Shown in pieces: positions 17,811 through 28,478 of a DNA stretch of 64,000 bases (within the stretch, counting starts at the first letter, position 1; every line of letters starts with the position of its first letter). The stretch lies in the NCBI RefSeq assembly GCF_026162625.1, contig NZ_JAOTBD010000008.1:62001-126000 (forward strand), written 5' to 3'. The notes under the pieces were generated by a model that worked only from the letters and a program-made list of their open reading frames with translations, had not been told where the DNA came from and did no database searches. Source of the stretch: Paracoccus beibuensis (GTDB lineage Bacteria > Pseudomonadota > Alphaproteobacteria > Rhodobacterales > Rhodobacteraceae). The position numbers were made by a program, and so were the translations under genes.

Positions 17811-17841
17811 AATGGGGCGACCTATCGGCCACACCCCCGGA

Positions 17842-19473
17842 TCAGCGGCGCCAATATTCGGGGGAAAACAAGGCCAGCACGGCCAGGGTTTCAGTTCGTC
17901 CCAGGATCATCGCAGATGCCAGGACCGCCTTGGTGAAGACCGGCAGGCCCGACCACCCCTCCCAAGGGGCCGAGGCGATGCCCGCGCTGCCCTCGAAGGC
18001 GGGCGTCAGCGGGATCGCGCCTGCAAGCGGGCCGGTGTTGGTCAGGGCCGCGATGGACAGGATGGTCGCGGTCTCGAACTCGATGGCGTGGATGGACACC
18101 AGGCACACCACCACCGCAATCGACATGGCGAACAGCATGAAGAAGATGAAGGCCAAGTAAGCCCCTTCGCGCCGCAGCCTGCGGGCGATCCGGCCACCGC
18201 CGGACACGCTGCTGGGATGGATGATCCTTTCCATCTCCCGCTCGCCGTGACGGGCCAGGGCATAGACGCGCAGCAGCTTGACGCCGCCCGCGGTCGTGGC
18301 GATGCCACCGCCCATCATCGCCAGCCCCGCCAGCACCAGACCCGGCGCCGTCAGCCCCGACCATGCCCGCGCGCCCTGCCATTCGGACGAATTCCACCCG
18401 GTCGTCGTCAGATAGCTGAGCGCGTTGAACATGCCGCCCCACAGCGCCGACAGGCCGCTGCCCAGGTCGCGCATCATCGACGGCGCGACCGGTGCTTCGG
18501 CTCCGGCCTCGATGGCCCCCAGGAAGTGGCGCAGGAACAGGACCGAGGTGACCAGCATGACCAGCGCCGCCGCCATCTGCAGTTCGGGATCCTCGCGCAG
18601 CTTCTCGGTGGCGCGCAACTCTCCTCCGCCGGGCCAGAAGCGGCGCGACAGGGCGGGGATGAGGAAAGCGAAGACCAGCATTTCCCCGGCGACACCAGAG
18701 GCGTCCCCGGCAGGCCCGATCACCGGCGAGATGCCTGATGTGGACAGCGTCCCCATGGCCCGCGTCAGCGCCAGGAAGGACGGGTCGCCCAGCATCAGCA
18801 GCCCCACCCACAGCGCCAGCGTCAGCACCAGGTAGGGCGGCCCCACCGCCAGCGCCGCGCGCGCGATGCGGATGCCCGATTCAGTCAGATGCACCTCGTA
18901 TCTGGGGTCCGACATGTGCGACACGGACCGGCGCGCCCCGGCGGACCTGGGCAGCTGGGTCATGTATTCCTCGCGCCCATAGGGGCTGGACATGATCTCG
19001 AACCCGCCGACGCGCAGGGGCGCCAGGATCGCGACGGCCGAGACGAGGACGAAGAACCCGCCCATCCACCCCGCCATGGACCGCCACAGGTGCAGCGGCG
19101 CCGGCAGCAGGTCGGCCGAATAGAGCGACGCGCCCGTGGTGGTCAGCGACGACACCATTTCCCACCAGGCGTTGAAGATGCCGGTGTCCGGCAGGCTTTC
19201 CGAAAACGGCAGCGCCAGCAGCAGCGGGACGAAGCCGAAGACGCCAAGCATGGTCAGCAGCATCTCCCGCGCGCGGTGGCGGCGCGGGTTGGCGTGGGTC
19301 GCAAGCCCGATCAGGCCGCAGAAGACCAGGATCAGCAGCGCGGCGTAGAAGAAGTTCCGCGCAATGGCGGGATGGTCGGTGACCGACGCGAAGCTGGCCG
19401 GGATCAGCATCATCAGCGCCACCCCTGCGCTGAGCAGGATCAGAAGCGGCAGCCGCTGGAGGATCGCGATCAT
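17842..19473 (-). CDS. trkH: Trk potassium uptake system membrane protein TrkH/TrkG
   Basis: The 543-residue inner-membrane protein forms the K+ path of the Trk system. It has the repeated membrane-pore-membrane layout, with selectivity-filter-like turns TTTGASLY, LSTSGISPV, TTTGWNSSEW and TNTGPLAG. The first 60 residues are two hydrophobic helices. A 50-residue hydrophilic loop (EIMSSPYGREEYMTQLPRS) follows the first pore. The start ATG at 19473 is 9 bp after the trkA stop, so trkA-trkH are one unit. Confidence 0.93.
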   Translation of the reverse strand: MIAILQRLPLLILLSAGVALMMLIPASFASVTDHPAIARNFFYAALLILVFCGLIGLATHANPRRHRAREMLLTMLGVFGFVPLLLALPFSESLPDTGIFNAWWEMVSSLTTTGASLYSADLLPAPLHLWRSMAGWMGGFFVLVSAVAILAPLRVGGFEIMSSPYGREEYMTQLPRSAGARRSVSHMSDPRYEVHLTESGIRIARAALAVGPPYLVLTLALWVGLLMLGDPSFLALTRAMGTLSTSGISPVIGPAGDASGVAGEMLVFAFLIPALSRRFWPGGGELRATEKLREDPELQMAAALVMLVTSVLFLRHFLGAIEAGAEAPVAPSMMRDLGSGLSALWGGMFNALSYLTTTGWNSSEWQGARAWSGLTAPGLVLAGLAMMGGGIATTAGGVKLLRVYALARHGEREMERIIHPSSVSGGGRIARRLRREGAYLAFIFFMLFAMSIAVVVCLVSIHAIEFETATILSIAALTNTGPLAGAIPLTPAFEGSAGIASAPWEGWSGLPVFTKAVLASAMILGRTETLAVLALFSPEYWRR

Positions 19474-19482
19474 CGTCCCGCC

Positions 19483-20859
19483 TCAAAAGAAGTCGATCGA
19501 GACCTGCAGCAGGCGCTCGACCTCGGGGACGTCCTTGGTCAGGGCGAAGATCAGAACGATGTCACCCTCCTCGATGCGGGTGTCGGCGGTCGGCCTGATG
19601 ACGCGGTCACCCTTGCGGACCGCGCCCAGCAGCGCGCCTTCGGGAAAGTCGATGTCGCGGATCGCCCGGCCGGACATGGGGCTGGTCGACAGGACCTGCG
19701 CCTCCATCACCTCGGCCTCGGCGTCGCCGATGGAGTAGATGTCGCGCACCCGCCCGTGGCGGATGTGGCGCAGGATCGTCGACACCGTGGTGGCGCGCGG
19801 ATTGATATAGGCGTCGATGTCCAGCGCGCCCATCAGCGGCACCAGCGTCGGGTCGTTGATCAGCGCGATGGCCATCTTGGCGCCCGCCTGCTTGGCGCGC
19901 ACCGATGCCAGGATGTTCGTCTTGTCGTCGTCGGTCACGGCAAGCACCGCATCGGCCTGGGGCACGCCAGCCTCGTCCAGCAGTTCCGCCGACAGCCCGT
20001 CGCCGTTCAGAACGATGGTCCGCTCCAGCCGGTCGGCGGCGTATTCCGCGCGGTGCCGGTCACGCTCGATCAGCTTGGCGCGGATGCGGTCGGCGCGGCC
20101 CTCCAGCGTCTGCGCGACCGACAGACCCACATTGCCCGCCCCGATGATCGTCACGCGTTCCTGCTTTTGGGGGGGCTTGCCGAAGATATCCAGCGTCCGG
20201 GCCACGTCCTCGGCATGGCTGAAGACATAGATCTGGTCGCCGGCGAACAGCTGATCGCCCGCCTCGGGGGCGAACAGCCGGCCGTCGCGCCGCACGCCCG
20301 CGACTATGGCGCGCAGGCTGGAAAACAGTTCCGTCAGCTGCCGGAGGGGCGTGTTCAGCGCCGGGCAATCCGGTTCAAGTTCGATCCCCAGAAGCTGGAT
20401 CTTGCCGTCGAGGAACGTCTCGACATCGAAGGTCGACGGCGCCGACAGCCGCTGCAGCGCGGCCAGGGCAACCTCTCGTTCGGGGCTGATGACCACGTCG
20501 ATGGGCAGATGCTCAGTTCGGTAGAGGTCGGAATAGATCGCATCCAGATAGGCCCCTGACCGCAGGCGGGCGATCTTGCGCGGCACCTGGAAGACCGAGT
20601 GCGCGATCTGGCAGGTGACCATGTTCACCTCGTCCGAATGGGTGGCGGCGATGATCAGGTCGGCGTCGCGGGCGCCCGCGCGGTCCAGCACGTCGGGATG
20701 GCTGGCAAAGCCGGTGACGCCCTGCACGTCCAGCGAATCGGTCGCCCGCCGGATCAGTTCGGGGTTGTTGTCGATGACCGTGACATCGTTGCGTTCCCCC
20801 GACAGGTGCCGAGAGATCTGCCAGCCGACCTGCCCGGCCCCGCAAATGATGATCTTCAT
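19483..20859 (-). CDS. trkA: Trk system potassium transporter peripheral subunit TrkA
   Basis: TrkA is the NAD(H)-binding regulatory ring of the Trk system. The 458-residue protein has two RCK units. The first starts MKIIICGAGQVGWQISRHLS (Rossmann GxGxxG) and ends in a TrkA-C domain near residue 220. The second starts RVTIIGAGNVGLSVAQTLEG near residue 232 and ends with its own TrkA-C domain with GDIVLIFALTKDVPEVERLL. The length and duplication fit E. coli-type TrkA. It is followed by trkH. Confidence 0.96.
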   Translation of the reverse strand: MKIIICGAGQVGWQISRHLSGERNDVTVIDNNPELIRRATDSLDVQGVTGFASHPDVLDRAGARDADLIIAATHSDEVNMVTCQIAHSVFQVPRKIARLRSGAYLDAIYSDLYRTEHLPIDVVISPEREVALAALQRLSAPSTFDVETFLDGKIQLLGIELEPDCPALNTPLRQLTELFSSLRAIVAGVRRDGRLFAPEAGDQLFAGDQIYVFSHAEDVARTLDIFGKPPQKQERVTIIGAGNVGLSVAQTLEGRADRIRAKLIERDRHRAEYAADRLERTIVLNGDGLSAELLDEAGVPQADAVLAVTDDDKTNILASVRAKQAGAKMAIALINDPTLVPLMGALDIDAYINPRATTVSTILRHIRHGRVRDIYSIGDAEAEVMEAQVLSTSPMSGRAIRDIDFPEGALLGAVRKGDRVIRPTADTRIEEGDIVLIFALTKDVPEVERLLQVSIDFF

Positions 20860-20936
20860 CCACAGCCCCTTTGCCGCCTGCCCCGTTCCGGCCCCCTTTG
20901 CCTATGACGGCAGGCCCGCGCGCGCAAGCGGCGCGG

Positions 20937-22328
20937 TCACTTGCCGACCAGCATGTCCTCGTCGCTGCGGATGCCGCCGACGACGCCCAGGGACTTGAGC
21001 TTGCGGTGCAGCGCGCTCCGCTCCATCCCCACGAACTGGGCGGTGCGGCTGATGTTGCCGCCGAAGCGGTTGATCTGGGCGACAAGGTATTCGCGCTCGA
21101 ACATCTCGCGCGCCTCGCGCAGCGCCATGGCGGTGACCGCCGGCCCCAGGCTCAGCGTGTCGCTGTTGTCGGGGCTCGCGCCCTGCGGCTCCAGTTCCGA
21201 GGGCTGGATCGCGCCGGTTTCCTCGGCCAGGATCAGCACGCGTTCGATCACGTTGCGCAGCTGGCGGATGTTTCCGGGCCAGCGCATGGACTGCAGTGCC
21301 GCCACGGTTTCTTCGGGCAGGTCGCGCGGGGCCAGCCCCTGCGTACGGTGGAAATGCTCGATGAAGTGCCGCGCCAGCAAGGCGATGTCGTCGCGCCGGT
21401 CGGCCAGCGAAGGCACCGCGATGGGAACCACGTTCAACCGGTCATACAGCTCTTGCCGAAAGCGGCCCGCTGCGATCTCGGCCATCAGGTCGCGGTTCGT
21501 GGATGACAGCACCCGCAGGTCGACCCGCACCTTGTCGGCCCCGCCTGCGCGCACGAATTGCTGTTCGGTCAGCACGCGCAGGATCTTGGGCTGAGTGCCC
21601 ATGGGCATGTCGCCGACCTCATCGAAATAGATGATGCCGCCATGCGCCTGCTCCAGCAGACCCGGCTCGATCCCCCGCTCCGCCGTTTCACGGCCGAACA
21701 GGACCTCTTCCATCCGCTCCGGCTCGATCGTGGCGCAGGGGACGGTGACGAAGGGTGCGCCGGCGCGGGGGCTGTGGGCGTGGATATAGCGCGCGGCCAT
21801 CTCCTTGCCGGTGCCGGGTTCGCCCGCCAGCATCACGCGGCCGTTCGACCGGGCCACCTTGTCCAGCCCGTCGCGCAGCCGCTTGAAGGCCACCGACTGG
21901 CCCAGCATCTCGGCCGTCCGGTCGCCGCCACGGCGGAGCGTGCTGTTTTCGCGGCGCAGGCGGCTGGTTTCCATCGCCCGGTTGATCACCACCATCAGCT
22001 GGTCGATGTTGAACGGCTTTTCGATGAAGTCGTAGGCGCCCTGCTTGATCGCCGCCACCGCGATCTCGATGTTGCCATGACCCGAGATGATGATCACCGG
22101 CACGTCGGGGTTGTTGCGCTTGACCTGCTTCAGGATGTCGATCCCGTCCATGCGGCTGTCCTTCAGCCAGATGTCCAGGATCATCAGCGACGGTTCGCGG
22201 TCGTTCAGCGCGCCGACGGCCTCGTCTGAATTGGCCGCCAGCCGGGTCTCGAAGCCCTCGTCCTTCAGGATGTCGGCGATCAGTTCGCGGATGTCGCGCT
22301 CGTCGTCGACGATCAGGATATCGGTCAT
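20937..22328 (-). CDS. ntrX: Nitrogen assimilation response regulator NtrX
   Basis: The 463-residue response regulator has a receiver domain with phospho-acceptor Asp near residue 52 (LMILDIWLKDS), an AAA+ domain with Walker A GEPGTGKE (169-176) and Walker B IIYFDEVGD (232-240), and a Fis-type DNA-binding end (ISRTAQFVGMERSALHRKLK). The GAFTGA loop that contacts sigma-54 is absent; the place is taken by FGRETAERGIEPG (211-223). Missing GAFTGA is usual for alphaproteobacterial NtrX as I recall it. The ATG at 22328 overlaps the ntrY stop (ATGA), showing coupling to its kinase. Confidence 0.96.
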   Translation of the reverse strand: MTDILIVDDERDIRELIADILKDEGFETRLAANSDEAVGALNDREPSLMILDIWLKDSRMDGIDILKQVKRNNPDVPVIIISGHGNIEIAVAAIKQGAYDFIEKPFNIDQLMVVINRAMETSRLRRENSTLRRGGDRTAEMLGQSVAFKRLRDGLDKVARSNGRVMLAGEPGTGKEMAARYIHAHSPRAGAPFVTVPCATIEPERMEEVLFGRETAERGIEPGLLEQAHGGIIYFDEVGDMPMGTQPKILRVLTEQQFVRAGGADKVRVDLRVLSSTNRDLMAEIAAGRFRQELYDRLNVVPIAVPSLADRRDDIALLARHFIEHFHRTQGLAPRDLPEETVAALQSMRWPGNIRQLRNVIERVLILAEETGAIQPSELEPQGASPDNSDTLSLGPAVTAMALREAREMFEREYLVAQINRFGGNISRTAQFVGMERSALHRKLKSLGVVGGIRSDEDMLVGK

Positions 22329-24586
22329 GGTGTCGCCTCGTCTTTTTCTTGTCTGCTCTTGGTCTTGGGGGCCCGCACGGGGTGGCGTTCGCGGGGCAGC
22401 CGGATCTCGGCCATGGCGCCCGGTCGGTCGGGCGCATCGGTCAGGGACAGGCTGCCGCCATGTTCCTCGACGATTTTCTTGACGATGGGCAGGCCAAGGC
22501 CGGTGCCCTGGCTTTTCAGCGTCACATAAGGTTCGAACAGCCGGCTTCGGTCGGCAGGCAAGCCGGGGCCGTTGTCGGTGATGCGGATGCAGACTGCCTC
22601 GGGGTGGGTTTCCATCTCGACGCGGATCATCGGAGCCCAGCCCTCGGGGGCATCGGCGCGGCGCTCCTCGGTGGCCTCGCCCGCGTTCTTCAAAAGGTTC
22701 GTCAGCGCCTGGCGCATCATGCCGGCGTCGCAGTCCACGATCACCGGCTGGTCGGGAAGGTCCGTCTGAAGCGCGCCGTGCAGCGCATCCTGCTGCAGCA
22801 GGACGGATTCGCGCAACAGCGCCGCCAGGTCGGTTTCGGCTCGGTCGGGTTCGGGCATCCGCGCAAAGCGGCTGAACTCGTCCACGATCCGGCGCAGGTC
22901 GTTCGTCTGGCGGATGATGACCTCGGTATACTGGTCCAGCGCCGCACGCTCGCTCTCGGGGGCCAGCGGGCCGAACTTGCGACGCAGGCGTTCGGCCGAC
23001 AGCTGGATGGGCGTCAGGGGGTTCTTGATCTCGTGCGCGACGCGGCGGGCGACGTCGCCCCAGGCGGCCATGCGCTGTGCCGAAACCAGCTCGGTCACGT
23101 CATCGAACGCGACCACGTAACCCTCCAGCACGCCATCGGCATTGCGCCGCACGGCCATGCGGACCAGCAGGCTTTCCACCCGCCCCTCGCGCATCAGGCG
23201 CACCTCGTCCTGGATCGTCTCGGCGACCGAGGCCGACAGCCGTTCGAACAGGGTCGCAAACTCGGGAACCGCCTCGGACAGCAGCGCATCGATGTCACGC
23301 TTTGCATCCAGCCCCAGAAGCCTGCTGGCCGAGCGGTTGACGAAGTCGATCTCTCCGGCCGCGTCCAGCCCGATCACGCCGGAGGTCACCGAACTCAGCA
23401 CGTTGTCGAACAGCCGCCGCTGTTCATCGCCCACCCGATAGCTTGCAATCAGCTCCTCTCGCTGGGTCTTCAGCTGGCGGGTCATGCGGTTGAAGGCGCG
23501 ACCCAGGGTCTGGATCTCGTCGCCGGTGTTCGGCTCGGGGATCTGCAGGTCCAGATTGCCGCGGCCGACCTGCTCGCTGGCCTGGGCGAGCACGCCGATG
23601 GGCCGCGACAGTCGCGACGCGAACCACAGCGCCAGCCAGATCGCCGCCGACACCAGCAGCAGCGCGAAGCCCAGATAGACCAGCGAAAACTCCAGCAGGA
23701 CCTGGCTGCGCATCGATTCCAGTTCCCGATAACTGCCCGCGGTCGCGCGGGTTTCGTCGACAAGCCCCAACAGGCTGCCGTCCACGTCGCGCGTCACGTA
23801 AAGGTAGCGGTCGGCCAGCGGCGGCAGCGCCACCAATGCACGAAATTCGTCATTGTCCCAGTCCTCGATCAGGACAAGCCCCTCGGTCTGCGCGCGGTCC
23901 AGCTGGTCGCTGGACGGTGCCTCGTACCAGAACAGATAGCTGCGTTCGCCGCGGGCGCGGATCTCTCCGGCGCCGTTGATGATATAGGCCTCGCGCAGGC
24001 CGCGCTGGATCAGGCTCTGGCCCTGCGCCAGAAGCTGGCGCATCTCGCCGTCCTCGATCAGCGGGTTGGCGCGGCCAGCCTGGGTCAAGACGCTGGCCAG
24101 CGCGCGCGCATCTTCGCGCAGGTCGCTGCGATGTTCGGCCTGGTAAGCCTCGGCCGCTGCCTGAGAGGTCGTGACCACCTGCTGCACACGGTCCGAGAAC
24201 CAGCCCTCCAGTCCGATATTGACCAGGAAACCCGCAAACAGCGCGACCAGCACGGTGGGGATCAGCGCCAGCCCGCCGAAGATCGCCACCAGCCGTCCAT
24301 GCAGCCGAGAGGCCGGGCCCGCACGCCGGCGGTCGGTGATCAGCCGCGCCATGCGCGCGACGATGAACGCGATGATCAGGACCAGGTAGGCCAGGTCCGC
24401 CAGCAGCACCAGCCGCAGCGCCTGCCCTTGCAGCCCGCGACCGAAGGGACCCATGATCGCCAACGTGGCCGCGGCCAGCGCCAGCCCAGCCAGCGCCATT
24501 CCCCAGGTCAGTGCCCCGCGCCATTGGCGGGGCAGTCGGATGCGTGCCAGCATGTCCCAGCTGAGCCCTGCCACCAGGCCTGCCAT
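22325..24586 (-). CDS. ntrY: Nitrogen regulation sensor histidine kinase NtrY
   Basis: The 753-residue kinase pairs with NtrX in redox and nitrogen signalling. It has about four N-terminal membrane segments: two between residues 20 and 85, one near 105, and one near 300 after a long periplasmic sensor region. Next come HAMP (RLSRPIGVLAQASEQVGRGN), a PAS segment (SSVTSGVIGLDAAGEIDFVN), the H-box VAHEIKNPLTPIQLSAERL and the ATP-binding end with DNGPGLP and GTGLGLPIVKKIVEEHGG. The ATG at 24586 is used; a GTG at 24595 is possible. It lies 64 bp after the ntrC stop region, in the same direction. Confidence 0.95.
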   Translation of the reverse strand: MAGLVAGLSWDMLARIRLPRQWRGALTWGMALAGLALAAATLAIMGPFGRGLQGQALRLVLLADLAYLVLIIAFIVARMARLITDRRRAGPASRLHGRLVAIFGGLALIPTVLVALFAGFLVNIGLEGWFSDRVQQVVTTSQAAAEAYQAEHRSDLREDARALASVLTQAGRANPLIEDGEMRQLLAQGQSLIQRGLREAYIINGAGEIRARGERSYLFWYEAPSSDQLDRAQTEGLVLIEDWDNDEFRALVALPPLADRYLYVTRDVDGSLLGLVDETRATAGSYRELESMRSQVLLEFSLVYLGFALLLVSAAIWLALWFASRLSRPIGVLAQASEQVGRGNLDLQIPEPNTGDEIQTLGRAFNRMTRQLKTQREELIASYRVGDEQRRLFDNVLSSVTSGVIGLDAAGEIDFVNRSASRLLGLDAKRDIDALLSEAVPEFATLFERLSASVAETIQDEVRLMREGRVESLLVRMAVRRNADGVLEGYVVAFDDVTELVSAQRMAAWGDVARRVAHEIKNPLTPIQLSAERLRRKFGPLAPESERAALDQYTEVIIRQTNDLRRIVDEFSRFARMPEPDRAETDLAALLRESVLLQQDALHGALQTDLPDQPVIVDCDAGMMRQALTNLLKNAGEATEERRADAPEGWAPMIRVEMETHPEAVCIRITDNGPGLPADRSRLFEPYVTLKSQGTGLGLPIVKKIVEEHGGSLSLTDAPDRPGAMAEIRLPRERHPVRAPKTKSRQEKDEATP

Positions 24587-24618
24587 ATCCCCCACTCGCC
24601 GTCTGTCGCGGCTTTGCT

Positions 24619-24646
24619 GCGGCGGCAGCCGTGTTCCGGCCGCCGC
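24619..24646 (-). terminator. GC-rich hairpin between ntrC and ntrY
   Basis: GCGGCGGC (24619-24626) and GCCGCCGC (24639-24646) form an 8-bp stem directly after the ntrC stop. No T-run follows on the minus strand. It may partly insulate ntrYX from ntrBC. Confidence 0.4.
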
Positions 24647-24659
24647 GCCTGTGGCGGTT

Positions 24660-26105
24660 TTACATCAGTTTGCGGCGGCGTGTCACCTCGATATTCAGCT
24701 CGGTCAGCTTCTTGCGCAGCGTATTGCGGTTGATCCCCAGAAGATCGGCGCAGCGCAGCTGGTTTCCGCCGGTCGCGTCCAGCGCCACCTGCAAAAGCGG
24801 ACGCTCGATCTCTCGCAGGATGCGGTCGTAGAGGCCGGGGGGCGGCAGCGCGTCACCGTGCAGGTCGAAGTAGCGCTGCAGATGCGCCTCGACCGAATCC
24901 GACAGGCGCGACCCGGTGTGCAGCGGCGTGACACCCGCGGGTTCGCTGGGGGCCGGGGCGCTGCTGATCGAGACCGGCGCAGACGCGCGGTTCCCGCCCG
25001 ACGGCTGGCTGAGGGCGTCGCGCATCTCGGACGCGCTGATCGACGTGCCGCTGGCGGTCAGGGCCAGGCGGCGCATCATGTTCTCAAGCTCCCGGACGTT
25101 GCCGGGGAAGGGGTGCGCGCGCAGGATTGCGGCGGCCTCGTCAGAAAGCATCCGCTCGGGCAGGCCTTGCGCGGCGGCGCGGGCCAGCAGGTGCGCGGCC
25201 AGCGGCAGGATGTCGTCGACCCGCGCCCGCAGCGGCGGCACGCTGACGGTCACCCCCGCCAGCCGGTAATAAAGATCCGAGCGCAGCCGCCCGCTGGCCA
25301 CGTCGGCCTGCGGGTCGGGACCGGTTGTCGCCACGATCCGCGGCGCCTGCGCGCGGTCTGGACCGGCCTCCAGCGCCTCGATCAGCCCGATCAGCCGGGC
25401 CTGGGCGGCGGTATCGAAACCGGCCGGATTCTCGATGACGATGGTGCCGCCATCGGCCTTTTCCGCGGCGCGGGCAATAGCGTCCTCGCCCGCGTCCGAA
25501 GATGTCAGGATCGCCAGCCCGTGGTCGCGCCGGTCCGACAGTTCGTGGAAGCTGCGCGCGATGGTGGTCTTGCCGACGCCGGCCTCGCCCGCGATGATCA
25601 CCGGCAGGTCGGCGTTCAGGACCCGCGCGACCATGCGGAACAGCGCCTGCATCGACGGTGCGTGACCGATCAGCGGCATGGCGGGATCGGCGGCCTCTCG
25701 CATTGCGGGCAGCGGCTCGGGTGCGGGATCGGATTTACGCGGACGGCGCGACAGGGCCTGGTTGGCCTTGGTCATCAGGTCGGGCAGATCAAAGGGCTTG
25801 GGCAGATATTCAAAGGCCTCTGCCTCGGTCGCGCGGATCGCCGTCACGATGGTGTTCTGGGCCGAGATCACGATCACCGGCAGGTCGGGCCGCGCATCGC
25901 GGATGGCGGGGATGCGGTCGATGCCGTTGCCGTCGGGCATCATCACGTCGGTGATGACCAGGTCGCCCCGCCCCTCCTCGACCCATTTCGACAGCTGCGC
26001 CAGGCTGCCGGTGGCGTGGACGCGACACCCCGCACGGGTCAGCGCCTGCGTCAGCACCGTGCGGATGGTGCGGTCGTCGTCGGCGATCAGAACTGTTCCG
26101 TCCAT
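24660..26105 (-). CDS. ntrC: Nitrogen response regulator NtrC, atypical AAA+ core
   Basis: NtrC activates nitrogen-scavenging genes when phosphorylated by NtrB. The 481-residue protein has a receiver (Asp53 in DLVITDVMMPDGNG), an AAA+-like centre and a Fis-type end (CADLLGINRNTLRKKLTELN). The centre is unusual. Walker A is GEAGVGKTT (173-181) instead of the common ESGTGKE, the GAFTGA loop is missing altogether, and Walker B reads GGTIVIENP (219-227) rather than GGTLFLDE. Later motifs (RLRSDLYYRL, HPFPGNVRELEN) remain. This agrees with the sigma-54-independent NtrC described in Rhodobacter capsulatus, which works with the housekeeping polymerase. The start is the ATG at 26105. Confidence 0.95.
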   Translation of the reverse strand: MDGTVLIADDDRTIRTVLTQALTRAGCRVHATGSLAQLSKWVEEGRGDLVITDVMMPDGNGIDRIPAIRDARPDLPVIVISAQNTIVTAIRATEAEAFEYLPKPFDLPDLMTKANQALSRRPRKSDPAPEPLPAMREAADPAMPLIGHAPSMQALFRMVARVLNADLPVIIAGEAGVGKTTIARSFHELSDRRDHGLAILTSSDAGEDAIARAAEKADGGTIVIENPAGFDTAAQARLIGLIEALEAGPDRAQAPRIVATTGPDPQADVASGRLRSDLYYRLAGVTVSVPPLRARVDDILPLAAHLLARAAAQGLPERMLSDEAAAILRAHPFPGNVRELENMMRRLALTASGTSISASEMRDALSQPSGGNRASAPVSISSAPAPSEPAGVTPLHTGSRLSDSVEAHLQRYFDLHGDALPPPGLYDRILREIERPLLQVALDATGGNQLRCADLLGINRNTLRKKLTELNIEVTRRRKLM

Positions 26106-26118
26106 GGGCTTCTGGTCC

Positions 26119-27230
26119 TTATGCCTTGGGCAATGAAATGCGAAACATGGTGCGGCCCGGGCGGCTGTCCACCCGGATCAGCGCGCCATGGTCGGTGATG
26201 ATCTTGCTGACCAGCGCCAGCCCCAGCCCGGTCCCGTTCTCGCGCCCGGACACGAAGGGTTCGAACACCTGATCGGCGATGGCGGGCGGAAAGCCTGGAC
26301 CATTGTCCTCGATCTCGATCTGAAGGGGCAGCGGGCGGCCGGTCGGATCGTTCTGGTCGGGCGGCAGGCGCAGGGTGTGGTCGTAGTGCGTGTGCAGGCG
26401 GATCATGCCGACGGCCTTGCCGGCCAGTGCCTCGGCGGCGTTCTTGATCAGGTTCAGGCAGACCTGCACCATCTGGTCGCTGTCGGCCAACGCCGGCGGC
26501 AGCGACGGGTCGTAATCGGTCACGATCTGCACGTCGCGTGCGAACCCCGCCCTGGCCGAGCGGCGCACCCGCTCCAGCACATCGTGGACGTTCACCGGGG
26601 CAAGCTTGGGGGCCGAGGTGTCGCCGAAACGCTCCACCTGCTCCAGCAGGGCGACGATGCGGCGCGATTCGCTGACGATCATCTCGGCCATCTCGCGGTC
26701 CTCGGGGGTGGCATTCATTGCCATCAGCTGGGCCGCGCCGCGGATGCCCGCCAGCGGGTTCTTGATCTCGTGGGCCAGCATCTCGGACATGCCGATGGCG
26801 CTGCGGGCGGCGCTGCGGACGCTGCGGCTCTGGTGCAGGCCGTCGTCGTCCTGCGGCACGATCAGCAGGTTGACCGCGCCACCCGATTCCGCGCCCGCGG
26901 CGGCATGGACCGCCGCGCGCCGCGCCTGGTGGCCGCCGGCCCTGTCGCCGATCTCGAACTGCACGCCGCTTTGGTAAAGGGCCTCGCCGCTGGCGCCGAC
27001 CCGCGCGATCAGCGGCCCGAGGCTTGGACAGATCCGCAGCCGGGCCGCCATCTCGTCGCCCTCCAGCAACCTGCCCATGGTCGAGGTGCGAGAGATGTTC
27101 AGCCAGATCTCGGCCGCGTCGTTCATCGCGGCCACGCGCCCCTCGTGGTCCAGGACCAGCGCCGGCAGGGGCAGCGTGTCCCATCCCGGACCGGGCGCGG
27201 CCTCTTGGAAGTTCCCGGGGCGGGCAGGGG

Positions 27231-27234
<4 letters not shown>
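26119..27234 (-). CDS. ntrB: Nitrogen regulation histidine kinase NtrB (GlnL)
   Basis: The 371-residue soluble kinase senses nitrogen state through PII and phosphorylates NtrC. It has an N-terminal PAS domain (LPALVLDHEGRVAAMNDAAE), the H-box EMLAHEIKNPLAGIRGAAQL, an N-box with NLIKNAAEAL, and the catalytic end with IEDNGPGFPP and ENGTGLGLALVSKIITDHG. No membrane helix is present. The ATG at 27234 overlaps the dusB stop (27231-27234), and ntrC follows after 13 bp, giving the dusB-ntrB-ntrC order known in many alphaproteobacteria. Confidence 0.96.
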
Positions 27235-28235
<1,001 letters not shown>

Positions 28236-28332
28236 ATCCTGTTCCTTCACCCTCGGCCCCATCGCCCGCAAGAAGGGCAGCCGGCGCCCGGCCTGCCCAA
28301 TTCGCGGGCGGGGGCCGGTTGCCCATTCATAG

Positions 28333-28362
28333 GGCAGGTTGCAAATAATTTCATCACCTGCC
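28333..28362. promoter_or_regulatory. Inverted repeat in the dusB-sdaA divergent region
   Basis: GGCAGGT (28333-28339) and ACCTGCC (28356-28362) flank a 16-base AT-rich centre (TGCAAATAATTTCATC). The region lies between the divergent dusB and serine dehydratase genes, 116 bp before the latter. The AT-rich core in a GC-rich genome suggests a promoter or a dimeric regulator site. The cognate factor is unknown. Confidence 0.45.
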
Positions 28363-28478
28363 GTGTCGTCGCCCCTCTGACATGGATGTCGCATTCGGCC
28401 AAAGGAAGTGTCGCGTCCGGGCATGGCGGTTCGGTGGCGGACGTGCTTGGATGGACCGCCAGGTGCAAGGGGGAAACG

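Noticed and set aside
16108..18738. A very long plus-strand open frame (about 876 codons) opposite hflX, hfq and trkH
   Set aside because: It is antisense to three clear genes and arises from high GC at third codon positions. It has no ribosome site and no family-like motif.
22349..24733. Plus-strand open frame of about 794 codons opposite ntrY
   Set aside because: The composition is rich in Gln, His, Arg and Gly, typical of antisense of GC-rich genes. The minus-strand frame is NtrY.
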